A stretch of DNA of 64,000 nt from Bedellia somnulentella (Eukaryota > Arthropoda > Insecta > Lepidoptera > Bedelliidae): the NCBI GenBank assembly GCA_963576735.1, contig OY755176.1, positions 17,531,423 to 17,595,422 of the forward strand, written 5' to 3'. The notes beneath the pieces were generated by a model, which was given only the letters and a program-made list of their open reading frames with translations, did not search any database and was not told where the DNA came from. The position numbers and the translations under genes were made by a program. Positions 1 through 11,700 of the stretch are shown in pieces. Each line of letters opens with the position of its first letter. The stretch's first letter is position 1.

Positions 1-469
1 ATTACAAAGTAAACATAACCTGTTTTTTCCTTATGCTAGCAAGATATTATGTGTGAAGATTTGTAAATGGCTAAAAGATAATTAATTAAGTTTGTATCAA
101 AAAGTTTTAATGCTGTAAATCTTCCGAATAAAATAAAATAAAATAAATAAAAATACGTTAGTGTTTTTTAATTATTTCCTTTGAGACGGTTCTAATGTTT
201 TGAGGGAAGAGATCTTTATTTATCTATTACGTTGCTTTTGTAACCTAATGTGGTCGGTTCTGTAACCTTGTGTAACCTAATACCAACATGTCTCACCGGC
301 TTCATGTACTTTTAAGAATTGCTCATAAAATTTTAGTGATTTTAGATCTTAGTACATCATGAAATTCATAATATCACACTGAAATTTCTACTAAGCTCCA
401 AAAAGTGAGTTAAATCTAAAGGTGGTAATTTTAATCACTTTCGACAGTGCTTGGAAATGGACCTACTGG
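1..469. other. intergenic, nothing recognised
   Basis: AT-rich sequence without a convincing coding frame or repeat that recurs elsewhere in the window. Confidence 0.5.
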
Positions 470-1900
470 CTGTTTTTTGTGTGAAATATCTGTGACACTG
501 TTGGAGTGATTTGAACAAAACTTTCAGTGGAAAATATAGATTAAAATGTGAATAATTACCATACCAAATATCCAAAATTTACAACAAAGACACGACATCC
601 TCTTACAACTCAGAACCAGCAAGCCACACACTCTCGAAACTCGTTGTAGACAAAGACTATGCAAACACAAGTCAAGCTATCACGTATCCAATATATGTTA
701 TCTCACATAGGTGATTTCTGGAGTTCTGCAGCCGGCGTTGTAATTAATAGCACGTACTACACGACTGCAGCGAACTGACAGCGCTTGGTAATGGAAATAC
801 AGGATGCTTTTGTTATATGTTTGCTTAGACTGCCTTATGATGTATTTCACTGTACATTTACTGAAATGAATTTTTTCCACAATTAACTGTTTGATCTGAC
901 AAATCTGTGAAACTGCTGGACTGGTTTTGACAGAACTTTCACTGTGTGGTAAGACCTAAAACTTAGGATATATCTTTTACTTATTCGTAATTTATATCAT
1001 AGAATGCTTACTACTTGTGTGAAACAGGTGCAAATTACTAGTTAGGCCATAAAAAAACACTATAACAAATTCTAAAATTAATTAAAACTTACAACAAAGA
1101 CACGACAATCTTTAAAAACTCAGAAATAGCAAGCCATCACATACTCTCAAAATTCTGTGACAAAGATATGCAAACACAAGTAAAGCTATCACGTATCCAA
1201 TATATGTTATCTCACATAGGTGATTTCTGGAGTTCGCTGCAGCCGGCGGGCGTTGTAATTAATAGCACGTAGTACACGACTGCAGCGAACTGACAGCGCT
1301 TGGGAGTTGAGATACAGGGTGCTTTTGTTATATGTATGCTTAGACTGCCTTATGATGTATTACACCGTACATTTACTGAAATGTATTTTTTTCCACAGTA
1401 AACTGTTTCATCTGACAAATCTGGGAAACTGCTGGACTGGTTTTGACAGAACTTTCACTGTGTGGTTAAGACCTACAACTTAGGATATATTTTTTAATTA
1501 TTCGTAATTTATATCATAGAATGCTTACTACTTGTGTAAAACGGGTGCAGATTACTAGTTAGGCCATAAAAAATACTAAAACAAATTCTAAAATTAATTA
1601 AAACTTACAACAAAGACACGACAATCTTTAAAAACTCAGAAACAGCAAGCCATCACATAATCTCAAAATTCTGTGACAAAGATATGCAAACACAAGTGAA
1701 GCTATCACGTATCCAATTTATGTTATCTCACATATGTGATTTCTGGAGTTCGCTGCAGCCGGCGTTGTAATTAATAGCACGTAGTACACGACTGCAGCGA
1801 ATTGACAGCGCTTGCGAGTGGAGATACAAGATGCTTTTATTATATGTTTGCATAGAGACTGCCTTATGATGTTTTACACTGTACATTTATTGAACGGCTA
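470..1900. repeat. tandem repeat, ~510-516 bp unit, about 2.7 copies
   Basis: The same sequence returns three times. The anchor ttacaacaaagacacg starts at 579, 1089 and 1605, giving periods of 510 and 516 bp. Each unit holds a GC-richer core (ctgcagccggcg near 730, 1238 and 1753) followed by a near palindrome built on ctgcag. The first copy is the most diverged. It looks like a short satellite or a locally duplicated unclassified repeat. No coding potential is seen. Confidence 0.85.
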
Positions 1901-1902
1901 TT

Positions 1903-2010
1903 CCCAGTAGTCTTACTGGATAGTCTTACCAGTAGGACTATTGGGATTTTTTGTCCCAATAGTCTTACCGAAAGCAGGACATTGTATATGGCGCTTTTTT
2001 CCCATTAGTC
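1903..2010. repeat. inverted and direct repeats of a tagtcttac motif
   Basis: The 9-mer tagtcttac recurs four times within about 105 bp, and its complement appears as part of cagtaggactattggga. The stretch can fold as a hairpin (cccagtagtcttactgg against ccagtaggactattggg, imperfect). It directly follows the tandem array. Family unknown. Confidence 0.6.
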
Positions 2011-2657
2011 TTACTTGACATTTGTTTTAGAAACATAGACCTCGTAACTATTAGACATAGACAACACCTTATTAATATATTTAATACATACAACACTTGT
2101 TTGTAATTTTCAGTTTTACTGATGTATTACTAAGGACTGTACATTTTAGACACGTTTTTTTTCTATTATTTTGATAATTGAGAAGTTATAACGTATATCA
2201 AGTTTTTTGGAAATTATAACTTAAGCAGCTATAAAAATGTACGTAAATTTTAACTTTCAATTGAAGTACCAGGAACGCATAAACTACAAATTGTTATGAC
2301 TGAAAATCTGTACTAATATTTTTCCGATGCTTAATTTATCTCACCTATTTTTGTGTCTGCTGTCTCTATGTCCAGAGGTCGACGTGATATTTTTCAAGAA
2401 TCAGGTTATTAATAAGGTTGTTGTGGTCAGTTTGTTTGTTTGCGTAGGTCTCCCATAAGGTTGACCGGCGACTTCGTCGTGATAAAATTTTTGGGCAGCA
2501 CAGAACCGGTTTTTATGGAGATCTTTCGGAAAAGCCTTTCTCCACCTGTGGACGTCTTTTGGTTGATTCTTTTGTCTGATTATTCAATAATTCTGATTTT
2601 GATAAACTTTGGTACTTTAAATACAAAAAATGACAAAAATATACTATAAATATATAC
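2011..2657. other. no gene or known repeat seen
   Basis: Short open frames occur here but none has family resemblance, codon bias or splice context. Confidence 0.4.
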
Positions 2658-2733
2658 CTACATACATACATACATATACCCACGGCTATATTTCCCTAGA
2701 AGGGGTAGCCAGAGCTAAGGAATTATAAATTCC
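2658..2733 (-). mobile_element. SINE-A 3' fragment
   Basis: Begins with the (TATG)n tail in reverse and carries the conserved 3' body (complement of ggctaccccttctaggg). Only about 75 bp of the family remain. Confidence 0.7.
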
Positions 2734-4097
2734 ATTCTCTATAGTTAAAACCCTATTCAAGGTAGAGTTGAGCCCCTTGGTGAGGACTCATATAGGCTGT
2801 TTTGAAGATTCTGAGAGAGATTATTTGGAGTTGACACTGCAGGAAAAATATAGTTTAGTTTTCTATGACGATAGTTCCCCGCTACCAAACTGGATTTCAT
2901 AATTTAAAATATATTAAACATTTCAGGAATTCGTGGACTTGGCAATCAACCCATTTTTAGTTTACTTTCCAGGTTTAAGCTTTATTTTTAGAACTGTGTT
3001 GCCGTATTACGTTTTAATATTTATATTAAATTGTGATTCTTTAGTTATAACTATATTTATTGTATGGCTTTTTGTGATAAAACGATATTTTTTTCCTATA
3101 CTTAATATCATGATACCGCAAAAATTTTAATAAGCGAAACCCATATTTTGCGTATTTGACTTTACCATCCAAAAGTTGTCTGGAAGAAATGGATTTTTAT
3201 GATAAAACCGCAATTGGTATTTCTGTGTTATATTCTTTTATTATTTCTGTAAGTATAAACACTTTACTTGTCATGAGCAATATTTAATACACTTTTATAA
3301 TATATCAACTACTTTACTTGCACAAATTTAACAGAGAAATTCTTTCAATCAATTAGAACTTAAAGTGAAGTGTAAAACTTAACTTAGCTCACAATTGTAT
3401 CTTTATCCTAAATAAAAATGCGCAGCTACCTCCATCCACCATTTTGCTGACAAACCTCTAGTATTTTATCTGTATATTTTTGTCAGTGATTGTGCGTACG
3501 TGCTTCAAATACTACCGTCCATCAAGACAATACGGATTTGAATCTCAAATCCCCTACTTGTTTCGGCTCCGAAAGAAACGAGACAGTCAAATCCACGGTT
3601 CCTTTTCATACATTATATGTTTTCTGTTCCTGCATATTTTACGAGCACAACGTTTTTCCTACCAGATATAGTCGTGGTTATTTACATATTTTGTTGGTTT
3701 TCATTTATTTAAAATTAAAGGTATGCTCGAAAATACAAACTATAAGTTTGAAATGATGTTAAGATTTCTGTATTGTCCTTCATTTTAGATAACTATAGTA
3801 TTTTATTCGAATAAGTATTATACTTCATTTATATACCAAAAAACAATGTACTACTTAAACAAATCAAACTGTTACGCTGGTAACAATGCGACGATCAGAT
3901 AATATTTAATAAAAAAACGTATAAAACTCATAAGCAACAATGATTTATTTTGTGAAAAAAAAAACTTCATCACACTTGTAAATATTCCCTCATAAACTGA
4001 TCTTCAGTCTTCACCAGTTGGTGACACACGGACAAATACTGCTACAAAGTAATTTATCATTAAACTAGCTATAGCCGGAGATCCATCATCAACGATA
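2734..4097. other. intergenic with one short shared repeat
   Basis: Positions 2,750-2,810 (core gagccccttggtgagg) match a stretch at 31,835-31,890, which looks like a common insect LINE 3' fragment. The rest is unremarkable AT-rich DNA with short non-conserved open frames. Confidence 0.4.
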
Positions 4098-4178
4098 CTT
4101 TATTATGTTTCCTATCTTTTTCCAAAGTAACTCTAACAGTGGCTGAGAAATTTTTAATTCCGTGTTTATGTATGTATG
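4098..4178 (+). mobile_element. SINE-A degenerate fragment
   Basis: Recognisable only from the order: gtttcctatc, a cut-down aact-taacagtggctgag segment, then a short (TATG) tail. Strongly diverged. Confidence 0.4.
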
Positions 4179-4881
4179 ATCTCACTGTATAACTAGCTAT
4201 TTAGTGTCTTTATTAAGGGTACCAAGATGTGCGTGGTCAATATTTTTATAAAAAACCAAAAGGATCACTTGATTTACCTATTCTGAGTGATACGTGAAGT
4301 GATTCCATCGATGCTTTACACATTTTCCTCCCACATCTCAGATGGAATTGTATCCTTAACCTTCTGGTGGAAACTTGCTAGATGTGCAAGGTGCTATCTT
4401 GCTAAATCACACCCAAAATTTGTTTTTTTTTATAATAATATCAGATTTTTTATTTTATCTCCAATTCTAAGTTGAACGGCAGTAAGTTTGAATATCGTTA
4501 TATTTTAGTATTTAGGTCCAAGTTTACGTCTCTAAATATTCCTACATGAAAAGCTTAATGCTCAGAAATTATCGGAAACTGAATCATCCTGTGCATACAA
4601 ACTATATCAGAACTCCAGCAGATAATCGTGTGACGTCACAACAACTCGAACGCTGGCTGCAATACTTAGCCGCTAACTCTTGATGTCCCTCTTCTTTGTT
4701 GCATTAAATGCAGATCTTCCGTCAAGAAATCCGTTCTGAGGAGGACATTATCTGTAGAATTGTTACTGATGCTAAAGCGTTCCTTTAACTTTTCTGACAA
4801 TAAACTAAAAATTACGTCACGTTATATATTAACTTGAGTTTCATAGTATAGTATTATATTATCTGCAGTTTTATGAATGTA

Positions 4882-4999
4882 CTTTATTTTTACCATCTTT
4901 TCCCCACGCAACTTCTAAAAGTGGCTGAGGAATTTATAATTCCTTAGCTCTGGCTATCCCTTCTAGGGTAATATAGCCGTGAGTACATGTATGTATGTA
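4882..4999 (+). mobile_element. SINE-A, 5'-truncated, with target duplication
   Basis: About 118 bp of the 3' half of SINE-A with its (TATG)n tail. It is flanked by a 13-bp direct repeat, ttttatgaatgta, at 4,869-4,881 and 5,000-5,012. A truncated 5' end with an intact target duplication is the signature of target-primed reverse transcription by a LINE enzyme. Confidence 0.85.
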
Positions 5000-5012
5000 T
5001 TTTATGAATGTA

Positions 5013-5887
5013 TTTCAATTGGGCGTTCTATCTGGTAGAGTCTGTGAGAGTCACACGAAGTAGCTCGATGGCTTATGATGATATTACAACGTATTAAAAA
5101 TGTCTATTGTTTCTTTTTGTCGATAAAAAAATCTTTATTAGTTGCGTTCTATTTGTAACATTTTATTATAATTGGACTAGTGGATCGGCCTAGCTTTGCA
5201 CGGGTGGCGTAGTTATAAATATATCCGAGGTTTCTTCAATGCTCGCCCTTTGTGAAATTAAGCGCAATGATTACACCTTATAGCACTCCTGAATAGTGTA
5301 GCTTTGAGATTGTGGAAGCGCTTTTATGAACGGTTCAGTATCTCCGAAAATAAGCCCTGGCAAATCATCAGAATTACAAACTTTGCATACTTCATACTCA
5401 CGGCACAAATTTCATGTACAAAATTGACCTCTCTACAGTTTTATTATAAGTATAGATTATATTTATCATAAAAAATATAATCCAATTGCTTACTATCCAT
5501 ATAAAGCAGGGGCTGTTTGCTAATAAAAAAAACACACGATTTGAACATCTCACCGCAAACGAAAGGTAGTATTCAAATTCCAAACTTTCCTTTGTTCCAT
5601 ACAAACAAAATGAGCAGTTGAACGTCGAACACATCATCGAGCAACAGCACGTTTACATCTCGCAACTCGCAATCCGGTCTGCGCTTTTCAATTGAACGCT
5701 TCTTTGTGTGCGGTTTGTGTTTGAGATTCTCATTCCGTGTTTGTTCCACTTCGCTATTTGCGAGGGAAACAGCATTTTATTCTAAACATGCTGTATGTAC
5801 AATTTAAATACAGATCACTCGATACGGATTTTTCTTTATTGCATTTAATACAACTGTGTGTCTGCAAGTAATATGATTTATAGCATA
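5013..5887. other. intergenic, nothing recognised
   Basis: No gene, RNA or known repeat supported. Confidence 0.4.
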
Positions 5888-6122
5888 AACATATACTCAC
5901 AGCTATAAATACCTAGATTGAATAGCCAGAGCTTCTGTTTAAACATTTCTTAGCCACTTTTGGAAGTTGTGTGGGGATAAAATAGTCAAAGTTTTTTTTT
6001 TTTGGTAATGAGTCACCAACTGTATCGCCTAAATAACACCTTATATGCTCTAATACCCTTAGCCGCTTCTAAGCCCAAGGGAAGAAAATAGTTAGTGCTA
6101 TTCTAAGTAGGCACTACACAGC
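5888..6122 (-). mobile_element. SINE-A, near full length
   Basis: Reverse-oriented copy, from the complement of the (TATG) tail at the left to the complement of the head (ctgtgtagtg) at the right. Moderately diverged. Confidence 0.75.
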
Positions 6123-6175
6123 TATATATATGATTCTTCTAGATAAACAAGTTATTTAGTACAGTAAGAATCTTC

Positions 6176-6412
6176 GCCGTGTAGCGTCGGCTTAGAATAA
6201 CACTACCCCATTTCTACCCGTGGGTGATCGTAAGAGGCGACTAAGGGTATAGGGGACTTTTTAAGTGATTTTTGGGCGATGTGGTTGGAGACCCGTCACC
6301 GAAAACATTTATTATAACCATCTTTTCCCAATCAACTTCCAAAAGTGGCTGAGGAATTTTTCATTCCAAAGCTCTGGCTACCCCGTTAAGGGATTTATAG
6401 CCGTGTATGTAT
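6176..6412 (+). mobile_element. SINE-A, full length, 12-bp target duplication
   Basis: Head (gccgtgtagcgtcggcttag), body with the ggttggagaccc motif, and a short tatgtatg tail. Flanked by gtaagaatcttc at 6,164-6,175 and 6,413-6,424. The ggttggagaccc motif resembles a Pol III B box (GGTTCGANNCC), suggesting a degenerate tRNA-like promoter. I infer this rather than see it proved. Confidence 0.9.
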
Positions 6413-6770
6413 GTAAGAATCTTCCTAATATAACCAGTATTTCCAGAAATAAAAGCGTTCGAGCAAACAAATAATTTCATTAAAACAAAATCAAACGATG
6501 CGAGTAGAACAACATTTTATTGTGAACATGCTGTATGTGGAATTTCAGTGATCACTCAATTCAGGATTTCGGTGAAATGCAAATGGATTTTAAAAACTTG
6601 CACTTTCATTGATCTGCCAAATTAATTGTTTCATCCACTTTACACAACAACGTTAACATAACAAAGTTCAGATCATAATATTCCCACTATATAATAAAAA
6701 TATTATAAAGAATTCCTTTTTTAGATAGCTTACAATAAAACGCGATTAATTAACTACAACTGTTCTGAAA

Positions 6771-7019
6771 CATACATACATACATATACTCACGGCTATA
6801 AATCCCTTGAAGGGGTAGCCAGAGCTAGGGAATAAGAAATTCCTCAGCCACTTTTGGAAGTTGCGTGGGGATAAGATGGTAAAATAAAGGTTGTTGGTGA
6901 TGGGTCTCCAACCGCATCGCCCAAAAATCCCTTAAAAGCCCCAATACCGTTAGTCGCCTCTTACGTACACCCACCGGAAGAAATGGGGTAATGCTATTCT
7001 AAGCCGACACTACACAGCA
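6771..7019 (-). mobile_element. SINE-A, full length
   Basis: Complete reverse copy from (CATA)n to the complement of the head at the right. A short gaaaca repeat on both sides may be the remnant of a target duplication. Confidence 0.85.
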
Positions 7020-7338
7020 GAAACACTTATACAAATATAAATAAATAAACAAATACAAATACTTTTGAGCATCACGTGACGACTTTTTGCCTAGACTTAT
7101 TTCATTCACGTTACAGGGAGCATTAAGGCCTGTAGTGTAGTCCGATTCTTCAAGTACGATATCACATGATACGAGTTAGTACATCTCAGCCTTTCTGATT
7201 TCTGTAGATAATTCCCTTCGTATCATCGACAAAGTTGATAAACTAGCTATTTATCGGCAAACATGCCACCGACAAACATTTCACGTCAATTTTAAAGTGT
7301 GATAATTCTGTAACGGGACAATTTAATTTAAGTACATA

Positions 7339-7451
7339 CATACATACATATACTCACGGCTATATTTCCCTAGAAGGGGTAACCAGAGCTAAGGAATTAT
7401 AAATTCCTCAGCCTCTTTTGGAAGTTGAGTGGGGAAAAGATGGTAAGAATA
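7339..7451 (-). mobile_element. SINE-A, 5'-truncated
   Basis: The 3' half only, flanked by the 9-bp repeat aagtacata at 7,330-7,338 and 7,452-7,460. Confidence 0.8.
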
Positions 7452-7470
7452 AAGTACATAATCTAATTTA

Positions 7471-7720
7471 CATACATACATACATATACTCACGGCTGTA
7501 AATCCCTAGACGGGGTAGCCAGAGCTAAGGAATCAGAGATTCCTCAGCCACTTTTGGAAATGTGAGTGGGGAAAAGATGGTAAAAATAAAGGATGTTGGT
7601 GATGGGTCTCCAACAATATCGCCCAAAATTCCCTTAAAAGCCCCAATACCGTTAGTCGCCTCTTACGTACACCCACCGGAAGAAATGGGGTAGTGCTATT
7701 CTAAGCCGACACTACACAGC
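7471..7720 (-). mobile_element. SINE-A, full length, 11-bp target duplication
   Basis: Full copy on the minus strand bounded by aatctaattta at 7,460-7,470 and 7,721-7,731. It landed next to the truncated copy at 7,339-7,451. Confidence 0.9.
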
Positions 7721-7799
7721 AATCTAATTTATTAATAAATATATACGGATATATTTTACACAGGTCAAGTGAGCCCCAAACTAAGTAAGACTTGTATTA

Positions 7800-7912
7800 T
7801 GGGATAAACTCTTTCCCCACTCAACTTTCCAAAAGACGCTGAGGAATTTCGAATCCCTTAGCTCTGTCTACCCCTACTAGGGATTAACAGCCGTGAGTGT
7901 ATGTATGTATGT
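7800..7912 (+). mobile_element. SINE-A, 5'-truncated
   Basis: 3' body (ctctttccccactcaact onward) and (TATG)n tail in plus orientation. Confidence 0.75.
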
Positions 7913-7968
7913 ACACTATAAATAACACCCAAGATTATGAAACATTCAACTACTCATCTCATAAATGT

Positions 7969-8042
7969 TGCACTCAGCGGGGATCGAACCCGCAACCTCC
8001 GAACCGAGAAGCTAGTCACGTTCCACTCCGCCACGGCTATCG
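7969..8042 (-). repeat. tRNA-like SINE head
   Basis: Read on the minus strand it has an A-box-like tagccgtggcggagtgg and a perfect B box, gggttcgatcccc, and resembles a tRNA-Ser head. The acceptor stem does not close cleanly, so I take it as a tRNA-derived SINE head or tRNA pseudogene rather than a working tRNA. Confidence 0.55.
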
Positions 8043-8062
8043 CCAAGTAAGGTCACCATCAT

Positions 8063-8526
8063 CTGAACGGTCTAGCTAGAAAGATTTTAAACAGTAACAA
8101 AATGCTACCAACACCACACATAAATCTGACTTCGCTATAAATAAATACATTGCCAAGACAGTATCAAGACTACATTTTTCATCATTATTGTAATATAATT
8201 TTTAGACGTAGTTTTATAGGTTAAACCACACGCAATTTTTGTATTAGGCACTGCTTGATTAACCTCATTGCGGCCATAAACAGCAAGACACGACTAAGTA
8301 AGAGGCTAAAGAAGTATAATTGTTTTTTTTTTATATTATTAGCTTATGAACATAATATGCAAGTGATTTATTGTGAGTCTTCTAAATAGAATCCTTAGTA
8401 ATAAATTTCTTCTTCGAGTTCCTCTTTCTCTAGTACCGCATGCATAATTTACATCCTATATTAAATATAGATTAAGTTAGTAACTTTTGAATTACTGCAA
8501 AAATGTAATGAATATATTGTATGTAT
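8063..8526. other. spacer before the Dong pair
   Basis: AT-rich, no gene seen. It ends in a (TAA)n tract at about 8,530-8,543, the target of the first Dong-like element. Confidence 0.5.
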
Positions 8527-8583
8527 TTATTAATAATAATAATAAAAAGGCGTAGGGATGTGACGACCCCACCGCCCATTGTT

Positions 8584-8613
8584 GGAATGGCAGGATGATA
8601 TGTCTGCCATTCC
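8584..8613 (+). promoter_or_regulatory. perfect 10-bp hairpin in Dong 5' UTR (copy 1)
   Basis: ggaatggcag pairs with ctgccattcc around a 10-nt loop. It is the same in copy 2 at 12,479-12,508. It may belong to a self-cleaving or translation-initiation RNA, but I could not fit a convincing HDV-like fold. Confidence 0.7.
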
Positions 8614-8736
8614 GGCTTTGCAAATAGTCTGCGCTTGAGTTTGTAGGTGTTGACCGTGTCTACAAACTGGTCCCAGCGCTGAATAGGGTGACAACGGTCT
8701 CCCCGGGGCAAGTGAGTGAAACCCCGGGTGAATCTT

Positions 8737-8773
8737 CGCTCATCATAATGAGTACACGATATAATGATGAGCG
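8737..8773 (+). promoter_or_regulatory. hairpin holding the ORF start codon in its loop (copy 1)
   Basis: cgctcatcat (8,737-8,746) pairs perfectly with atgatgagcg (8,764-8,773). The 17-nt loop contains the first in-frame ATG (8,748-8,750). Just upstream a GC-rich pair, ccccggggc and accccggg, can form a second stem. Copy 2 has the same structure at 12,632-12,668. Confidence 0.75.
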
Positions 8774-11700
8774 TATAGGGCCGCTTCCCTTGGGTGATCG
8801 AAGGGGCACGTCTGGAGCTGGGGCTGGACGTGGCAGCATGCGGTCCCCCAGCCGCCGCAGACCGGCCCGACCACCTGGCCGGTCTGCGCGACCACCTCAG
8901 CCACCAGATGGCTTAGCATCGGTTGGGACTGGGGCAACTCAGTCCCAGCAGTCGGTGCCCGCCGCTGGTGGAACTAGGCGCCGCATGGCATGGACGGTCG
9001 AAATGAATAGAAATGCCATGCGGGCCTATATTAGGGCCTCGGGTTCAAGAACTGGACGGACAGGTTATCGGGCAGCAATGTACCGCGAATTTCTGCGGCT
9101 GGAGCCCAATTTGACCGTCACAGAACAAAACCTGGCGGATCGAGTTCGGTACATACAGCGCTCAGAACTTTTTAGCACTACCGAACTCGAACAATTGCGA
9201 CGCGAGGCTGTTCCCCCGCTAGACGAAGAGCCACCTTTGCAGGTTCTCCCTCCAGTTCCTGAACGGGAAGTACGGAGGGAGCCAATTGCTAACCTGCCGG
9301 ATGTGGGTGGTGCGGAAAGCGATTGGGGAACAGTCTCCCTGGATTTGGATTTGGTGAGGAGCGCACTCGAAGAGACGATCCTGGAATATCGCCAAGTGCC
9401 TCTCGAAAGGAGGCCAAGGCTGCCCCGAGTTCCTCTCAGCATCAAGGTTCGGGATGTCGTTGAGGCCGTCAATAACATGCTGCCCTCATTTTTAGAGTGC
9501 AGCATGGGCCTTTGGGATACGGATTCAATTCTCTTTGGCGCCGCAATGACAGTTTGTCAATTTGTCGGCGTCAGGATACCGCCAAAAAGAGTTGGTGGCT
9601 CCCGTCAGGCTGGCAGTACTAGTCCCAGGACTAGAACTAGATCAGCCTGGATGAGGCGGATTGAAAGCCGTATCACAAGGGCCAGGGTCCTCATCGGCAA
9701 ACTGACCAGCTTCAGATCAGGCAACAATAGGCCGAGGGTGGTGCGCTTCGTCAGGGAGGCATTCCCTGGTGAGAATGTCTTTGACAACTCACCGGAGTTT
9801 GCCTGTAGACTGGTGGAGCGCATCGATGATCTGAAGCAGAAGATCGCTGCTTGGGGTAAGCGAATTAGGCGATATTCTGAAAGGGTAAAGAGGTACCAAC
9901 AGAATCGTCTCTTCATGAGTGACCAGAAGAAGTTCTACAGAACTTTGGAGCGTCCCGATGTGGTTTCGACGGGTCAGCGACCGGAAAAAGCCGACGTGGT
10001 TGCCTTTTGGCGTGGGCTTTGGTCGCTGCCTGTTGATCACGAAGAGGGCCGATGGTTCGAGGCGGTCGAGGGAGCGTGCGAGCCCATAGCGCCTATGAAC
10101 CCCGTCAACATATCCGAGGAGGATGTGGTGGGTGCGATCCGTAAGGCTCCGAACTGGAAAAGTCCGGGGCCGGACGGATTGCACCATTACTGGTTGAAGG
10201 GGTTCACGCGCTGTCACGCTACTCTCGCCCGTCAGTTCCAAAGCGCCCTCGAGAGTGGGACGCTCCCGAACTTCTTAAATACTGGGGTCACTCATTTAGC
10301 TCCAAAGAGCGATGCTACCGCGGATCCATCACAATACCGCCCCATTACTTGTCTTTGTACAATTTACAAGACCTTGACATCCGTTCTGAGCTCCAAAATT
10401 ACTCAACACATTGTTGATAACAATGTGATATCTGGAGCTCAGAACGGATGTAGGGGCGGTAGTCGCGGTAGCAAGGAGCTGCTCCTCATCGACGCGGTCG
10501 TAGGCCAACTGGTCAAACGCAACCGTCGGAACTTCTCCGCTGGCTGGATAGACTACAGGAAGGCGTTCGATTCGGTACCTCATACATGGCTCATGAGGGT
10601 CCTCGAGCTGTACAAAATTGATAGTGCAGTTCGACACTTCCTCGGGCAGTGTATGGGGTGCTGGAGAACGATCCTGAGTTTAGACGGTCAGCGGATGACG
10701 GATGCGGATGACCAAATTGATATAAGGAGAGGGATTTTCCAGGGCGATTGCCTGAGTCCAGTTTGGTTTTGCTTGGCCCTGAATCCTCTAAGTACACTCT
10801 TGGAGAATTCGGGGACAGGCTTTCAGTTTCGGAGAGGCGGACCACGCTTGCCTCATCTCCTTTACATGGATGACCTGAAGCTTTACGCCCCAACGGCTGA
10901 CAGATTGGCGGAGCTACTGACGATCACTAACGATTTCAGTGGTTCCGTCAAGATGGAGCTCGGGGTCGATAAGTGTGCGGTCATCCATGTTGAGAAGGGG
11001 CATGTCGTGCACTCTGATGGTGTCGATGTCGGCACCAATCATTTGAGGGCACTCTCCGAGGCTGAAACATACCGGTATCTGGGCATGTCACAAACCATCG
11101 GTGTGAAGGTGGCAGACGTGAAACAGGGTGTTTGCGAGGAGTTTTATGAACGCCTGAAAAGTGTGCTTAATAGCTACTTGTCAGGCGTTAATAAGATCCG
11201 AGCCATTAACTCCTGGGTCATGCCTGTACTGATGTACACATTTGGCGTGCTCAGATGGACTCAGACCGAACTCGACGCTCTGGACAGACGAGTCCGCACG
11301 ATGATGACCTCTCATCGAATGCATCATCCGAGGTCGTCGGTTATGAGATTGTATATCCCGCGGAAGTGTGGTGGTCGAGGCCTCTTGAGTGCCAAAACCA
11401 TGCACAACCGCGAGGTATGCAACCTCAGAAACTATTTTTTGACGATGTCGGATGATAGTATTCGGGGGGAGGTGGTCGCTAGTGATAAAGAACTGACTCC
11501 CTTATCGTTGGCCTCACAGGATTGGCGAACCCCGGAGGTACTTAGCACCTCTGATCGGGAGTCCGTATGGAAAGAGAAGGAGCTGCACGGGAGGTTTTAC
11601 AAGGTACTTCACGAACCTTTCGTGGACCGTAAAGCCTTCCTGCATTGGCTGCGTTTCGGGGACCTCTTTGGGGAAACCGAAGGTTTTGTCTGTGCAATAC

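Noticed and set aside
3480..3756. Overlapping open frames of 63 and 88 codons
   Set aside because: Two frames open over the same stretch, with no family resemblance or splice context.
8549..8640. HDV-like ribozyme at the Dong 5' end
   Set aside because: The hairpin could serve as P4, but I could not pair a 7-bp P1 and a P2 in the required nested order.
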